DNA of 61,067 bases from IMG/VR virus record IMGVR_UViG_3300042907_000531, positions 1-61,067 of that record; one strand, written 5' to 3'. Shown in pieces: positions 44,392 through 51,883 of this stretch. Origin of the DNA: a virus. The position numbers and the translations under genes are program-made. The first letter of the stretch is position 1. Each line of letters begins with the position of its first letter. Below the pieces are notes generated by a model. That model worked only from the letters and a program-made list of their open reading frames with translations, had not been told where the DNA came from and did no database searches.

Positions 44392-44611
44392 AAAAGATAA
44401 TGACGGTGGTTGGAATATTATGGCTATTGCTCGTTCTTCAAGTGGAAATCCAGCAAGTGGTGTCACACTAACAACCGATAGTGAAATCTCTGGTTTGGTT
44501 TCTGTTATGGTTGTAGCGGAGGATGACTCAGTTGCTGAAGTTAAGGTTTATCTCAGTGATCTTGAACAGGTGGTAAGTACGCTGACTAATAATCCGCGTT
44601 GTTGCCTCTAA
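44384..44611 (+). CDS. Small protein, unknown
   Basis: 75 residues from ATG 44384 with GGAG 8 bases upstream. Beta-rich (SGLVSVMVVAEDDSVAEVKV) with a short helix. Its stop codon lies inside the first of two hairpins that precede the tRNA genes. No family recognised. Confidence 0.55.
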   Translation: MIEKDNDGGWNIMAIARSSSGNPASGVTLTTDSEISGLVSVMVVAEDDSVAEVKVYLSDLEQVVSTLTNNPRCCL

Positions 44612-44642
44612 AACTATAGAGGGGTGCGTCTCTTTAACGCAC
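44605..44642 (+). terminator. Two tandem hairpins before tRNA cluster
   Basis: CCTCTA (44605-44610) pairs with TAGAGG (44617-44622); GTGCGT (44624-44629) pairs with ACGCAC (44637-44642). Both stems are perfect. They lie directly in front of the first tRNA and could end the upstream message or mark it for cleavage from the tRNA precursor. Confidence 0.6.
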
Positions 44643-44648
44643 ACTTAT

Positions 44649-44725
44649 GGTAGGGTGCCTGATAGCTTGGTAAAAGGTCGTGACTTATAATCGCGCTCAT
44701 GTGGGTTCGACTCCCACCCCTACTA
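44649..44725 (+). tRNA. tRNA-Ile (anticodon UAU)
   Basis: 77 nt. A 7-bp acceptor (44649-44655 with 44718-44724, first pair G-T), a short D stem, an anticodon stem CGTGA/TCGCG with loop CTTATAA (anticodon TAT), and a T stem GTGGG/CCCAC. CCA is not encoded. Reads AUA, a codon common in this phage. Confidence 0.85.
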
Positions 44726-44730
44726 CTTAC

Positions 44731-44803
44731 GCCATAGTAGACCAACGGCAGAGTCAATAGACTTAAAATCTGTGTAGTGTGGGTTCGAATCCCATCTATG
44801 GCA
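44731..44803 (+). tRNA. tRNA with anticodon UAA (Leu) and short variable loop
   Basis: 73 nt. The acceptor GCCATAG/CTATGGC is perfect; the anticodon stem ATAGA/TCTGT holds loop CTTAAAA (anticodon TAA, leucine UUA); the T stem is GTGGG/CCCAT. The variable loop is only about 5 nt, whereas bacterial tRNA-Leu has a long variable arm. Discriminator base A fits leucine. Confidence 0.8.
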
Positions 44804-44807
44804 TTAT

Positions 44808-44880
44808 GATTTCGTAACTCAATTGGTAGAGTAGCGGACTTTTAATCCGTTAGTTATGGGTTCAAGTCCCGTCGAAATCA
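44808..44880 (+). tRNA. tRNA-Lys (anticodon UUU)
   Basis: 73 nt. Acceptor GATTTCG/CGAAATC perfect, D stem ACTC/GAGT, anticodon stem GCGGA/TCCGT with loop CTTTTAA (anticodon TTT), T stem ATGGG/CCCGT. Reads AAA. Confidence 0.88.
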
Positions 44881-44884
44881 CTAT

Positions 44885-44958
44885 ATCCTTGTAGCTCAGT
44901 TGGATAGAGCAATAGCCTTCTAAGCTATTTGTCAGTGGTTCGAGTCCACTCAGGGATG
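44885..44958 (+). tRNA. tRNA-Arg (anticodon UCU)
   Basis: 74 nt. Acceptor ATCCTTG/CAGGGAT (one T-G pair), D stem GCTC/GAGC, anticodon stem ATAGC/GCTAT with loop CTTCTAA (anticodon TCT), T stem AGTGG/CCACT. Reads AGA, the main arginine codon in many genes here. Confidence 0.88.
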
Positions 44959-44974
44959 TTGAAAGGAGTATCAT

Positions 44975-45316
44975 ATGGATACTATTACTATTGTGTGTGG
45001 AGTTTGTGGTCTCAGTGTTGCGGGTTATGTAGCTTGGATTCTTAAGAGCGAGTTTAATACACTATATTATGAAATTGAAAACGCTAAAAGAATAAATGAG
45101 GATACTGTAAGATGTATAGCAAAAAGTTATTATCAAGATGCTGTGTATTATGTGGACTGTAAAACTGATGTATTAATGAAGCCTTTATCGGGTGTTATTA
45201 AGAAGGAAGAGATCAGAAAACAAATTGAGTTGACTCAGAATAACATTGCATACCATAACAAACGTAAGCTAGAGTGTACTAAACTACTTAAGGAACTTAA
45301 AAACAATGCATCCTAA
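44975..45316 (+). CDS. Single-span membrane protein, unknown
   Basis: 113 residues: an N-terminal membrane segment (about 3-24), then a long charged helical domain (KKEEIRKQIELTQNNIAYHN). GAAAGGAG ribosome site. First gene after the tRNAs; still AT-rich. Overlaps the next gene by 11 bases. No family recognised. Confidence 0.6.
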   Translation: MDTITIVCGVCGLSVAGYVAWILKSEFNTLYYEIENAKRINEDTVRCIAKSYYQDAVYYVDCKTDVLMKPLSGVIKKEEIRKQIELTQNNIAYHNKRKLECTKLLKELKNNAS

Positions 45317-45773
45317 TGAACATACTAATAATACTCTTAAGGCCCGGGAGTTATCCACACCCGATGATACATATACTACAGAAGAAACGATCAATCAACT
45401 GAAAGCACTCACGGAAAAACTTTGTCTTGTGAAAGATCGCATAACGATTGACCACGCTATCATCGAGATTAGATCTGCCGCGAACGAGATTGATATTCTT
45501 CGAGTCTGGTGTAAAGGTGTTGAAGCTGATAATACCACATATCGAAACTTGTATAATGCAACGCTTCAACAACGCGATGAGGCGAAGCGGCTTCTGAAGG
45601 CTGTCGTAGACATCACGCTTGAAGGCATGGCTCCCAATGCTACGCACCCGAAGCACCCGTGCGATTTCGTGCACCGTCCCCACATTGCTATATGCAAAAT
45701 GTGCGAGGATTGGGCAAAAGCCCTTGCAGCGATCTACCCCGATGATTTTAAAGACGAGGAGGACGGCAAGTGA
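45306..45773 (+). CDS. Hypothetical protein with Cys/His cluster, GC-rich
   Basis: 155 residues. Two helical segments (ALTEKLCLVKDRI; NATLQQRDEAKRLLKAVV), then a Cys/His-rich end (HPCDFVHRPHIAICKMCEDW) that could bind zinc. Codon use turns GC-rich from about 45350, the start of a composition island. Ends on a GTGA overlap with a 25-codon frame. Confidence 0.55.
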   Translation: MHPNEHTNNTLKARELSTPDDTYTTEETINQLKALTEKLCLVKDRITIDHAIIEIRSAANEIDILRVWCKGVEADNTTYRNLYNATLQQRDEAKRLLKAVVDITLEGMAPNATHPKHPCDFVHRPHIAICKMCEDWAKALAAIYPDDFKDEEDGK

Positions 45774-45847
45774 AAGACACAGACATCATTGCGGCGATTG
45801 CGCCCGATGCCTATCTTGCTTGGATGCGTGAAAAAAATAAACCTTGA
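45770..45847 (+). CDS. 25-residue peptide, GC-rich island
   Basis: Starts with GTG overlapping the previous stop (GTGA) and has GAGGAGGAC just upstream, an unusually strong ribosome site. Sequence KDTDIIAAIAPDAYLAWM suggests a short helix. Its stop codon lies within the -35 box of the promoter that follows. It may be a truncated remnant of a longer gene. Confidence 0.4.
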   Translation: MKDTDIIAAIAPDAYLAWMREKNKP

Positions 45848-45871
45848 CAATTGAACTCATACTGGTATAAT
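45844..45871 (+). promoter_or_regulatory. Consensus sigma-70 promoter
   Basis: TTGACA (45844-45849) and TATAAT (45866-45871), both perfect, with a 16-base spacer. Expected transcription start is at or next to the ATG at 45878, so the message would be leaderless or nearly so. It is the only perfect pair I found in the window. Confidence 0.75.
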
Positions 45872-45877
45872 ACGACC

Positions 45878-46294
45878 ATGAGCAACGAACACACACAATT
45901 TCTTCGTGATTTTGCGAATTACAACATTGACTCGTTTGAGGAGGAGCAACTGCGTATGCTCCGCAATGCAGCAAGAGAGATCGAAAATCTGATCGAAGAA
46001 CGCAACTCCGCAGAGCGTGACGATGCGAAGGACAAGCCCCTTACTCTCACTCCGAAGCCGATCTGCACCGCCCCAAGGGACGGAACCCCGATCCTCGTGT
46101 GGGACGGCGAGTGGAACGCATGGGTGGCAGCGAGGTGGCTAATCGTCTGTGGGATCTACAAGGGATTGGACAGCGGGGGTTGGTACGGCGACCATGATTG
46201 TTCTTGGCGAGCCAACTGCCTAGATGTAAGAACCCCCCAATGGTGGCTTCCGATGCCACCTGATCCGACCAAGAACTCAACTGCCCGACCATGA
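45878..46294 (+). CDS. DUF551-like protein fused to LI-x-ER helix, GC-rich
   Basis: 138 residues from ATG 45878. The N-terminal helix (LRNAAREIENLIEERNSAE) matches the helix in two early small proteins. The C-terminal half (CTAPRDGTPILVW, then W-V-AARW, then WWLPMPPDP) is like the DUF551-type module common in phages, function unknown. GC-rich codons throughout. Preceded by a consensus bacterial promoter. Confidence 0.6.
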   Translation: MSNEHTQFLRDFANYNIDSFEEEQLRMLRNAAREIENLIEERNSAERDDAKDKPLTLTPKPICTAPRDGTPILVWDGEWNAWVAARWLIVCGIYKGLDSGGWYGDHDCSWRANCLDVRTPQWWLPMPPDPTKNSTARP

Positions 46295-46359
46295 CCGAAC
46301 TTCAACATAAATACGCCAAAGACAAAGGCTGGGACTGCTTCAAGGAGGACAAGCGATGA
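46291..46359 (+). CDS. 22-residue peptide
   Basis: A short frame (TELQHKYAKDKGWDCFKEDK) overlapping the previous stop (ATGA-like junction) and the next start. The GWDCF segment echoes the end of the 39067 early protein (GWDCF), so it may be a fragment of that family. Confidence 0.35.
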   Translation: MTELQHKYAKDKGWDCFKEDKR

Positions 46360-46436
46360 GCGATGATATCGTGGTGATGTTTACAAGTGGAATTTTTCCA
46401 CAAATAATTAGGAAATCTTTTAAGGAGACAGCATGA
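46356..46436 (+). CDS. 26-residue peptide before PEP-CTERM gene
   Basis: Starts with ATGAG overlapping the previous stop and ends with ATGA on the next gene. Its middle contains a perfect GTGGAA-TTT-TTCCAC hairpin (46388-46402). GGAGGAC lies upstream of its start. It may function only as a coupling leader for the secreted protein gene. Confidence 0.35.
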   Translation: MSDDIVVMFTSGIFPQIIRKSFKETA

Positions 46437-47089
46437 TTAAGAGTTGCATGATCGGTTTGCTTTTTGCTACAAGCGCAAGTGCAGAGTTTGTTGTTGTTAA
46501 TAACGCAGTTGTTGATACAACTGGCTTCTATTCAGATGCTTTTAGCTCCAATGGTGCATATACCTATGCCCAAAGTGGTGCTCAAGGTTTTAATTTAGAG
46601 GACTCGTATACGACATCATCACTTAAGTGGTGGGGTTCGATGAATGGTTTTAACGATCAGGGTATTTCAAATGTAAACGCATTCCAGATTGTTGTGTGGT
46701 CTGCTGACTTTAGTAATCAGGTAGTAAGCACTACAATTTCGCTTAATGATCTTGACATCTTCAAGACTGGTGACTATAGCTTCTTTGGTCAACCTGTCTA
46801 TGAGTTTTCTCTTCCCTTTAGCTACCAACTTTCAGCTGGTAGTTACTATATGAACATCGGCGCGTCTATTAAAGACCCAGTTGGCGATCAGTTTGTCTGG
46901 TCACAAGGTCAAGCAGTTAATGACTTTTGGTTTACCGACGATAACAGTCAGCACAATTGGGGTGATTGGAGAAAGCTTCCAACCTTTATTGGAAATACAG
47001 CTGGTGGTTCGTTTGTAATGACTGCTCCTACTCCGGGTACCATTGCACTCTTGGGTATTGCTGGTATTGTTTCGAAGCGTCGTCGATAA
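46433..47089 (+). CDS. Secreted protein with PEP-CTERM-like sorting signal
   Basis: 218 residues. A signal peptide (SCMIGLLFATSASA, cleavage near residue 17) leads into a beta-rich domain with aromatic and acidic residues. The C-terminus is PTPG, a hydrophobic span (TIALLGIAGIVS) and KRRR, the three-part order of PEP-CTERM signals that exosortases process; PTPG replaces the usual PEP. Such proteins are normally bacterial and reach the cell surface or extracellular matrix. Ribosome site AAGGAG. A hairpin follows, so it may be expressed as its own unit. Confidence 0.75.
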   Translation: MIKSCMIGLLFATSASAEFVVVNNAVVDTTGFYSDAFSSNGAYTYAQSGAQGFNLEDSYTTSSLKWWGSMNGFNDQGISNVNAFQIVVWSADFSNQVVSTTISLNDLDIFKTGDYSFFGQPVYEFSLPFSYQLSAGSYYMNIGASIKDPVGDQFVWSQGQAVNDFWFTDDNSQHNWGDWRKLPTFIGNTAGGSFVMTAPTPGTIALLGIAGIVSKRRR

Positions 47090-47102
47090 ACAAAACATAG
47101 AC

Positions 47103-47124
47103 CCCCCTTCAATCGTGAAGGGGG
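47103..47124 (+). terminator. Perfect 9-bp hairpin after PEP-CTERM gene
   Basis: CCCCCTTCA (47103-47111) pairs with TGAAGGGGG (47116-47124) around an ATCG loop. No T run follows and the thyX-like start is 14 bases away, so attenuation or mRNA protection is as likely as termination. Confidence 0.65.
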
Positions 47125-47137
47125 CTTGAGGAAACCA

Positions 47138-47794
47138 ATGATTCAATATGTAGATCACATGGGTTGTGATGAAGCCGTCTGTGATGCGGCTAGAGTCAGT
47201 ATGAACAAGTCAGCTGATCTGTTTACTGTAAGCCAAAACGAGAGACTGATTGGCTACCTTGCAAAGCACAATCACTGGAGTCCATTCTCACATTGTGTAC
47301 TAAAGGTTAGAGTTTCGGCTCCAATCTTTATTGCACGACAGCTTGCAAAACATCAAGTTGGTTTCTCATGGAACGAAGTTTCTCGTCGGTATGTATCCGA
47401 TGCTCCCACCTTCTTTGTTCCAGATAACTTTAGAGACAAGGCTGACAATGTTAAGCAAGGGTCAGCATCGACAACCAATCTTCATTCTCAGCTTTATAAG
47501 ACAAAGCTTGAGAACTTGTGTAATCATGCAGCAACTATCTATCAAGAGATGTTGGATGATAACGTTTGTCCTGAACAAGCGAGAGCAATTCTGCCTCAAG
47601 CAATGATGACAGATTGGATCTGGACAGGATCTCTATATGCGTGGTCTCGTATGTATAATCTTCGTGCTGATCCACACTCTCAATTAGAGGTTCAAGAATA
47701 CGCTGCTAAAATTGGAAACCTATGCTTCAAGTATTTTCCTATATCATGGAGAGCACTAACTAACTATGGCTTTGAACCTGAGTCATCTCGTTAA
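47138..47794 (+). CDS. thyX: Flavin-dependent thymidylate synthase
   Basis: 218 residues, the ThyX length. The signature region ARQLAKHQVGFSWNEVSRRY (67-85) corresponds to the RHR-x7-S motif, but has Lys-His-Gln in place of RHR, as in a subset of phage and bacterial ThyX. It makes dTMP from dUMP using folate and FAD. Starts at ATG 47138 with GAGGAAA upstream and overlaps the deaminase-like gene by 29 bases. Confidence 0.88.
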   Translation: MIQYVDHMGCDEAVCDAARVSMNKSADLFTVSQNERLIGYLAKHNHWSPFSHCVLKVRVSAPIFIARQLAKHQVGFSWNEVSRRYVSDAPTFFVPDNFRDKADNVKQGSASTTNLHSQLYKTKLENLCNHAATIYQEMLDDNVCPEQARAILPQAMMTDWIWTGSLYAWSRMYNLRADPHSQLEVQEYAAKIGNLCFKYFPISWRALTNYGFEPESSR

Positions 47795-48128
47795 ACTAGC
47801 CAAGTTATTTCCACCAGATACACGTACACATTATTCGGTTATATTACACCGTAATAAGATTGTAGCTATTGGGGAGGAGAACAGGAAGAAGACACACCCA
47901 CAAGCGAAGAAACTTGGTTATAAGTATCCAACAATACACTCAGAGCTTGCTGCTTTCATGGAGCTGGATAAAGTCTTAGTTAAAGACGCTGTGTTAGTTA
48001 ATCTTCGTATCTCCCCCACTGGTCAAGCGGGTATGGCAAAACCTTGTAGGTATTGTCTTGGGTGGGTAACAGAAATATTTAAAGAAGTTTGGTATACAAA
48101 TCAAGAGGGAATCTTAGTGAAGCTATGA
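47766..48128 (+). CDS. Cytidine/deoxycytidylate deaminase-like protein
   Basis: 120 residues. IHSELAAFM carries the H-x-E zinc/catalytic pair, and KPCRYCLGWV the P-C-x-x-C zinc ligands of the deaminase fold. A dCMP-deaminase role would supply dUMP to the ThyX encoded just upstream. Small size resembles cytidine deaminases; the substrate is not settled by sequence. Confidence 0.72.
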   Translation: MALNLSHLVKLAKLFPPDTRTHYSVILHRNKIVAIGEENRKKTHPQAKKLGYKYPTIHSELAAFMELDKVLVKDAVLVNLRISPTGQAGMAKPCRYCLGWVTEIFKEVWYTNQEGILVKL

Positions 48129-48310
48129 AACGCGCCAACTTAGATGTAAGATTGTTAAAAGAACAGATTCAATTGTTAGAAGAGTCCTATCCCTATGGAT
48201 TGTTAGCGGATGAGAAAGCTAAAATAGACGGTCTGTTAGATTTCCTACATGAGATTGCTACAGGCGAGGTTGTCTGCTATCAGAAAGAACTTAATGGAAA
48301 CCTTGAATGA
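48125..48310 (+). CDS. Small helical protein, unknown
   Basis: 61 residues from ATG 48125, predicted mostly helical (ANLDVRLLKEQIQLLEESYP). Overlaps the deaminase-like gene by 4 bases and the primase-helicase by 17. No family recognised. Confidence 0.55.
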   Translation: MKRANLDVRLLKEQIQLLEESYPYGLLADEKAKIDGLLDFLHEIATGEVVCYQKELNGNLE

Positions 48311-50024
48311 GTCAACCGTAGTTTCAAGAGATCGTTGTCCACGCTGCGCTGCTACTGGTGGCGATAATAGTGGAGATAATCTCGCCGTCTACAGTGACGG
48401 TCATGTACATTGTTATTGTTGTGGTTACCACAAAGGAAATAAAGTGACAGCAGAACCATTCGCTAATTTTAATAAAATTACAGGACAGTTTACGGATCTA
48501 TCTCATAGACGTATTGAAGAGAAGACATGTAGGCAATATGGTTATCAAATTGCACACGTAAATAATAATGACATTGAAATTGCTAATTATTTTTCTGGTG
48601 ATGGATCTCTAGTTGCACAGCATATTCGTGGACCAAATAAGCAATTCGCTTGGAAGGGTTCACCAAAGAATGTACAGTTGTTTGGTCAGCATCTTTGGAA
48701 GACTGCTGGCAAACGGCTTGTAATTACTGAGGGTGAGATTGATTGTATGACTGTGTGTCAACTTCTTGGTGGCACTTGGCCGGTAGTGTCTGTACCAAAC
48801 GGAGCACAGTCAGCTTTAAAGTCTATCAAAGATAACCTAGAATTCGTATCTTCATATCAAGAAGTCGTTTTGTGTTTTGATATGGATGATGCGGGACAAG
48901 ATGCAGCTAAGGCAATTAGTGAGATTCTATCACCCGGTAAGTGTAAGATTGCAAAGCTTCCACTTAAAGATGCCAATGAGTGTATCATTGCTAACCAAGG
49001 TAAGGCTGTTGTATCAGCTATCTGGGAAGCACAAATCTACAGCCCCGACGAAATTCTACACATCTCAAAGGTTATTGAGTCTACTGATACATTGAAGTGT
49101 CGGGTATATCCGTTTCCGTTTGATAAGCTATCTGAGTTTCTTATTGGGCAGCGATCAGGTGAGATTACTTTGTGGGCTTCTGGTACTGGATCTGGTAAGT
49201 CTACTATTCTTCGCGAGTTAATCTATCATCATCTTGAAGAAGGTCGATCAGTTGGAGCAATCATGTTAGAGGAATCTCCACAAGAGACGATGGATGATAT
49301 GATTTCTCTGATGATGAATAAACCAGTACGGGCTATCAATGCTGCTAAGATGATGAATGATTTACGTATTAGAATGGGTAAACAACCCATTGATATGGAG
49401 TTGCTTAGTAATGATTTTTCTTCTGATGAGTATCTAGAAGCTAAGAAAAAACTATCAGCAACTAATCTGTATATCTATGATCATCTCGGTAACAACGCAA
49501 TGTCAAATCTACTTGCTCGTATGGAGTATATGGCTGTCTCGCTCAAGGTAGATGTAATTGTGCTAGATCATATTACTGCAGCTGCTGCTGGTTTAATGGG
49601 TGCAGCAGATAAGGACATTGAGGGTGGTGGTTCTGAGCGTATTATTATTGATACACTTATGAAAGAGCTACGATCATTAGCTGTTCGAACTGGTGTTCAC
49701 GTTGACATTGTTTCTCAACTTAAGAAAACGGATAAAGCTTATGAAGAAGGCGATAGAATTACGTTGCAGGATCTTCGTGGTTCTGGTGCTCTTGCGTCTG
49801 TACCTAATACAGTCATCGCTCTTGAGCGTGATCGACAGAATCAAGATCAAACTCTAGCAAATACCACAATCATTCGTGTTCTTAAGAACCGTTTAACTGG
49901 TAGGTCTGGAATCTCTAGTGCTCTGTTTTATGACAGAACTAGCGGTCGTCTTAAGGAGATTGATTGGGCTACTAATGAAGATGGAGAGGTTGTATTTCAA
50001 CCTATTACCAATGGATCAGTTTGA
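48294..50024 (+). CDS. DNA primase-helicase (gp4-like)
   Basis: 576 residues (T7 gp4A: 566). The N-terminal zinc site is CPRC...CYCC (Cys15, 18, 40, 43). The Toprim domain has VITEGEIDCM and CFDMDDAGQD. The RecA-like helicase has Walker A GTGSGKST (297-304), Walker B IVLDHITAAA, VSQLKK and the DLRGSGAL arginine-finger region. It unwinds DNA and lays primers at the fork. ATG 48294 has AGAAAG upstream; an earlier frame start would lack one. Confidence 0.95.
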   Translation: METLNESTVVSRDRCPRCAATGGDNSGDNLAVYSDGHVHCYCCGYHKGNKVTAEPFANFNKITGQFTDLSHRRIEEKTCRQYGYQIAHVNNNDIEIANYFSGDGSLVAQHIRGPNKQFAWKGSPKNVQLFGQHLWKTAGKRLVITEGEIDCMTVCQLLGGTWPVVSVPNGAQSALKSIKDNLEFVSSYQEVVLCFDMDDAGQDAAKAISEILSPGKCKIAKLPLKDANECIIANQGKAVVSAIWEAQIYSPDEILHISKVIESTDTLKCRVYPFPFDKLSEFLIGQRSGEITLWASGTGSGKSTILRELIYHHLEEGRSVGAIMLEESPQETMDDMISLMMNKPVRAINAAKMMNDLRIRMGKQPIDMELLSNDFSSDEYLEAKKKLSATNLYIYDHLGNNAMSNLLARMEYMAVSLKVDVIVLDHITAAAAGLMGAADKDIEGGGSERIIIDTLMKELRSLAVRTGVHVDIVSQLKKTDKAYEEGDRITLQDLRGSGALASVPNTVIALERDRQNQDQTLANTTIIRVLKNRLTGRSGISSALFYDRTSGRLKEIDWATNEDGEVVFQPITNGSV

Positions 50025-50235
50025 TATCTGCCGCATAATGGCGTGGGATATGTATGCCTCCTCTATTCTTGGTATGTCTCTACATCCCGGCACTACGAGA
50101 GACGAAGCAAAGCCTAAAACAATGAAAGAGATTTGTAACCTAGCTGACGAAATGTTAGCGGAAAGAGATGGTAGATTCAATGCGTCTGGTGATCGACATC
50201 GAATCCAATGCACTTATGGAGTTGACTCTAGATAG
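50011..50235 (+). CDS. Small protein between helicase and polymerase, unknown
   Basis: 74 residues. DICRIMAWDMYASSILGMSLHP and a helical TMKEICNLADEMLAER look like a real folded segment; the last 18 residues overlap the DNA polymerase gene in another frame and are probably disordered. Overlaps the helicase by 14 bases. No family recognised. Confidence 0.55.
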   Translation: MDQFDICRIMAWDMYASSILGMSLHPGTTRDEAKPKTMKEICNLADEMLAERDGRFNASGDRHRIQCTYGVDSR

Positions 50236-51883
50236 TAAAGGCAACCCAGTCCGTGAGTGTACTAAGGTACACGTAGTTGTTACTAAGGATATTGATACAA
50301 ATGAAGTTAAGGTTTGGACTGAGTTTAAGGAACTCAACAATTATCTTAACAAGTCAACTATGCTCATTGGTCATAATCTATATGGGTTTGATCTCGAATG
50401 TCTTAAGCGTATGCTTGGATTCGGGGGATCTGCAAAGATCTATGACTCACTTATTGTTAGTAAGTTAATTCACCCAGACTTAACCAATCATCCACTTGGT
50501 GGTAATTCTCTTGAGAATTGGGGTAAATTTCTGGGTAATCAAAAGATTAACTATCAAGGTACATGGGAAGAGTTGACTGAAGACATGATTACATATTGTA
50601 TTCAGGACGTTCATGTAGCGCATGATATCTATAAGTACCAGCAGAAGTGGATTGCAGATCACAAGTACGAAAAGATTGTACAATTGGAATTCTTAGCCAA
50701 TGCTGTAATTGCACAACAGCAGTCAAACGGTTTTGGTTTCAATCTAAAGGCAGCAGAAAAGTTACAGCATGACTTGCTTATGTTCAAGGCTACTGTTGAA
50801 GATGAGATGCGTACTATTTTTCCAGATAAGATTACTCATCGTGTTTCTGAGAAGACTGGTAAAAGATTAAAGGATTTAATCGAACCATTTAATCCTGGAT
50901 CTAGAAAGCAGATTGCAGAAAGATTGTTTGATAAGTATAATTGGATTGCTCCTAAGACTGACAACGGTAATCCAAACGTTGATGCCACCATTCTTGGGCA
51001 ACTTGACTATCCAGAAGCAAAGAAACTAGTAGAGTATTTTGATGTGCAAAAATTAATGGGTCAGGTAGATGACTGGGTAACACGATCATCCTATAGTAGA
51101 GATAATCGCATTCATGGTTTTGTAAATGTACAGGGTGCAGCTACTGGTAGGTGTACACATTCACAACCAAATGTTGCTCAAGTATCTGGAGACCACCGTG
51201 CTAGGGAATTATGGATACCACACGATGGTGAGGTATTACTTGGATCTGATCTGAGTGGGTTAGAGTTACGTATGTTGGCCCACTATATGGCACCGTATGA
51301 TCGTGGTGCATATGCTGATGTAATCCTTAATGGTGATATTCATACACACAACCAACAAAAAGCTGGCTTACCTACTCGTAATAATGCAAAGACTTTTATC
51401 TATGGTTTCTTATATGGAGCTGGAGATGCTAAGGTTGGTAAAATTGTTGGTGGTTCTTCTAAGCAAGGTGCCTCACTAAAGGCTAAATTTCTTACAGAAT
51501 TACCAGCACTTGCTAAAGTTAAGCAGTCTGTAGACTTTCAAGTTGCTAAACGTAATGCCGTACAGTTAGTAGATGGTAGGTTTGCTCCAGTACGTAGCGC
51601 ACATGCTGCACTTAATACAATGCTTCAAGGTAGTGGTGCTGTTGTTTCTAAGTATTGGATGATCATCGCAAACAATAGATTACGAGATCGGTTTGGTACT
51701 AATATAGTAAAGCAACTTGCTTATGTGCATGACGAGTTACAGTTTTCCTGCCCTGCTAAACTCGCTGAAGAAGCCGGAAAGATTATCACAGACGCGGCAA
51801 TAGAAGCAGGAAAGCGTCTATCTATTCAAATGCCTATCAATGCGGAGTATAAAATTGGAACAAACTGGTCACAAACTCACTAA
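50180..51883 (+). CDS. Family A DNA polymerase with 3'-5' exonuclease (gp5-like)
   Basis: 567 residues (T7: 704). The exonuclease motif I is IDIESNAL (Asp6, Glu8). Polymerase motif A is SDLSGLELR (Asp357), motif B RNNAKTFIYGFLYGAGD, and motif C VHDEL (Asp518). About 120 residues are missing between the first exonuclease residue and motif A relative to T7, enough to remove the thioredoxin-binding loop. The start is ATG 50180 or ATG 50168. Confidence 0.95.
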   Translation: MRLVIDIESNALMELTLDSKGNPVRECTKVHVVVTKDIDTNEVKVWTEFKELNNYLNKSTMLIGHNLYGFDLECLKRMLGFGGSAKIYDSLIVSKLIHPDLTNHPLGGNSLENWGKFLGNQKINYQGTWEELTEDMITYCIQDVHVAHDIYKYQQKWIADHKYEKIVQLEFLANAVIAQQQSNGFGFNLKAAEKLQHDLLMFKATVEDEMRTIFPDKITHRVSEKTGKRLKDLIEPFNPGSRKQIAERLFDKYNWIAPKTDNGNPNVDATILGQLDYPEAKKLVEYFDVQKLMGQVDDWVTRSSYSRDNRIHGFVNVQGAATGRCTHSQPNVAQVSGDHRARELWIPHDGEVLLGSDLSGLELRMLAHYMAPYDRGAYADVILNGDIHTHNQQKAGLPTRNNAKTFIYGFLYGAGDAKVGKIVGGSSKQGASLKAKFLTELPALAKVKQSVDFQVAKRNAVQLVDGRFAPVRSAHAALNTMLQGSGAVVSKYWMIIANNRLRDRFGTNIVKQLAYVHDELQFSCPAKLAEEAGKIITDAAIEAGKRLSIQMPINAEYKIGTNWSQTH

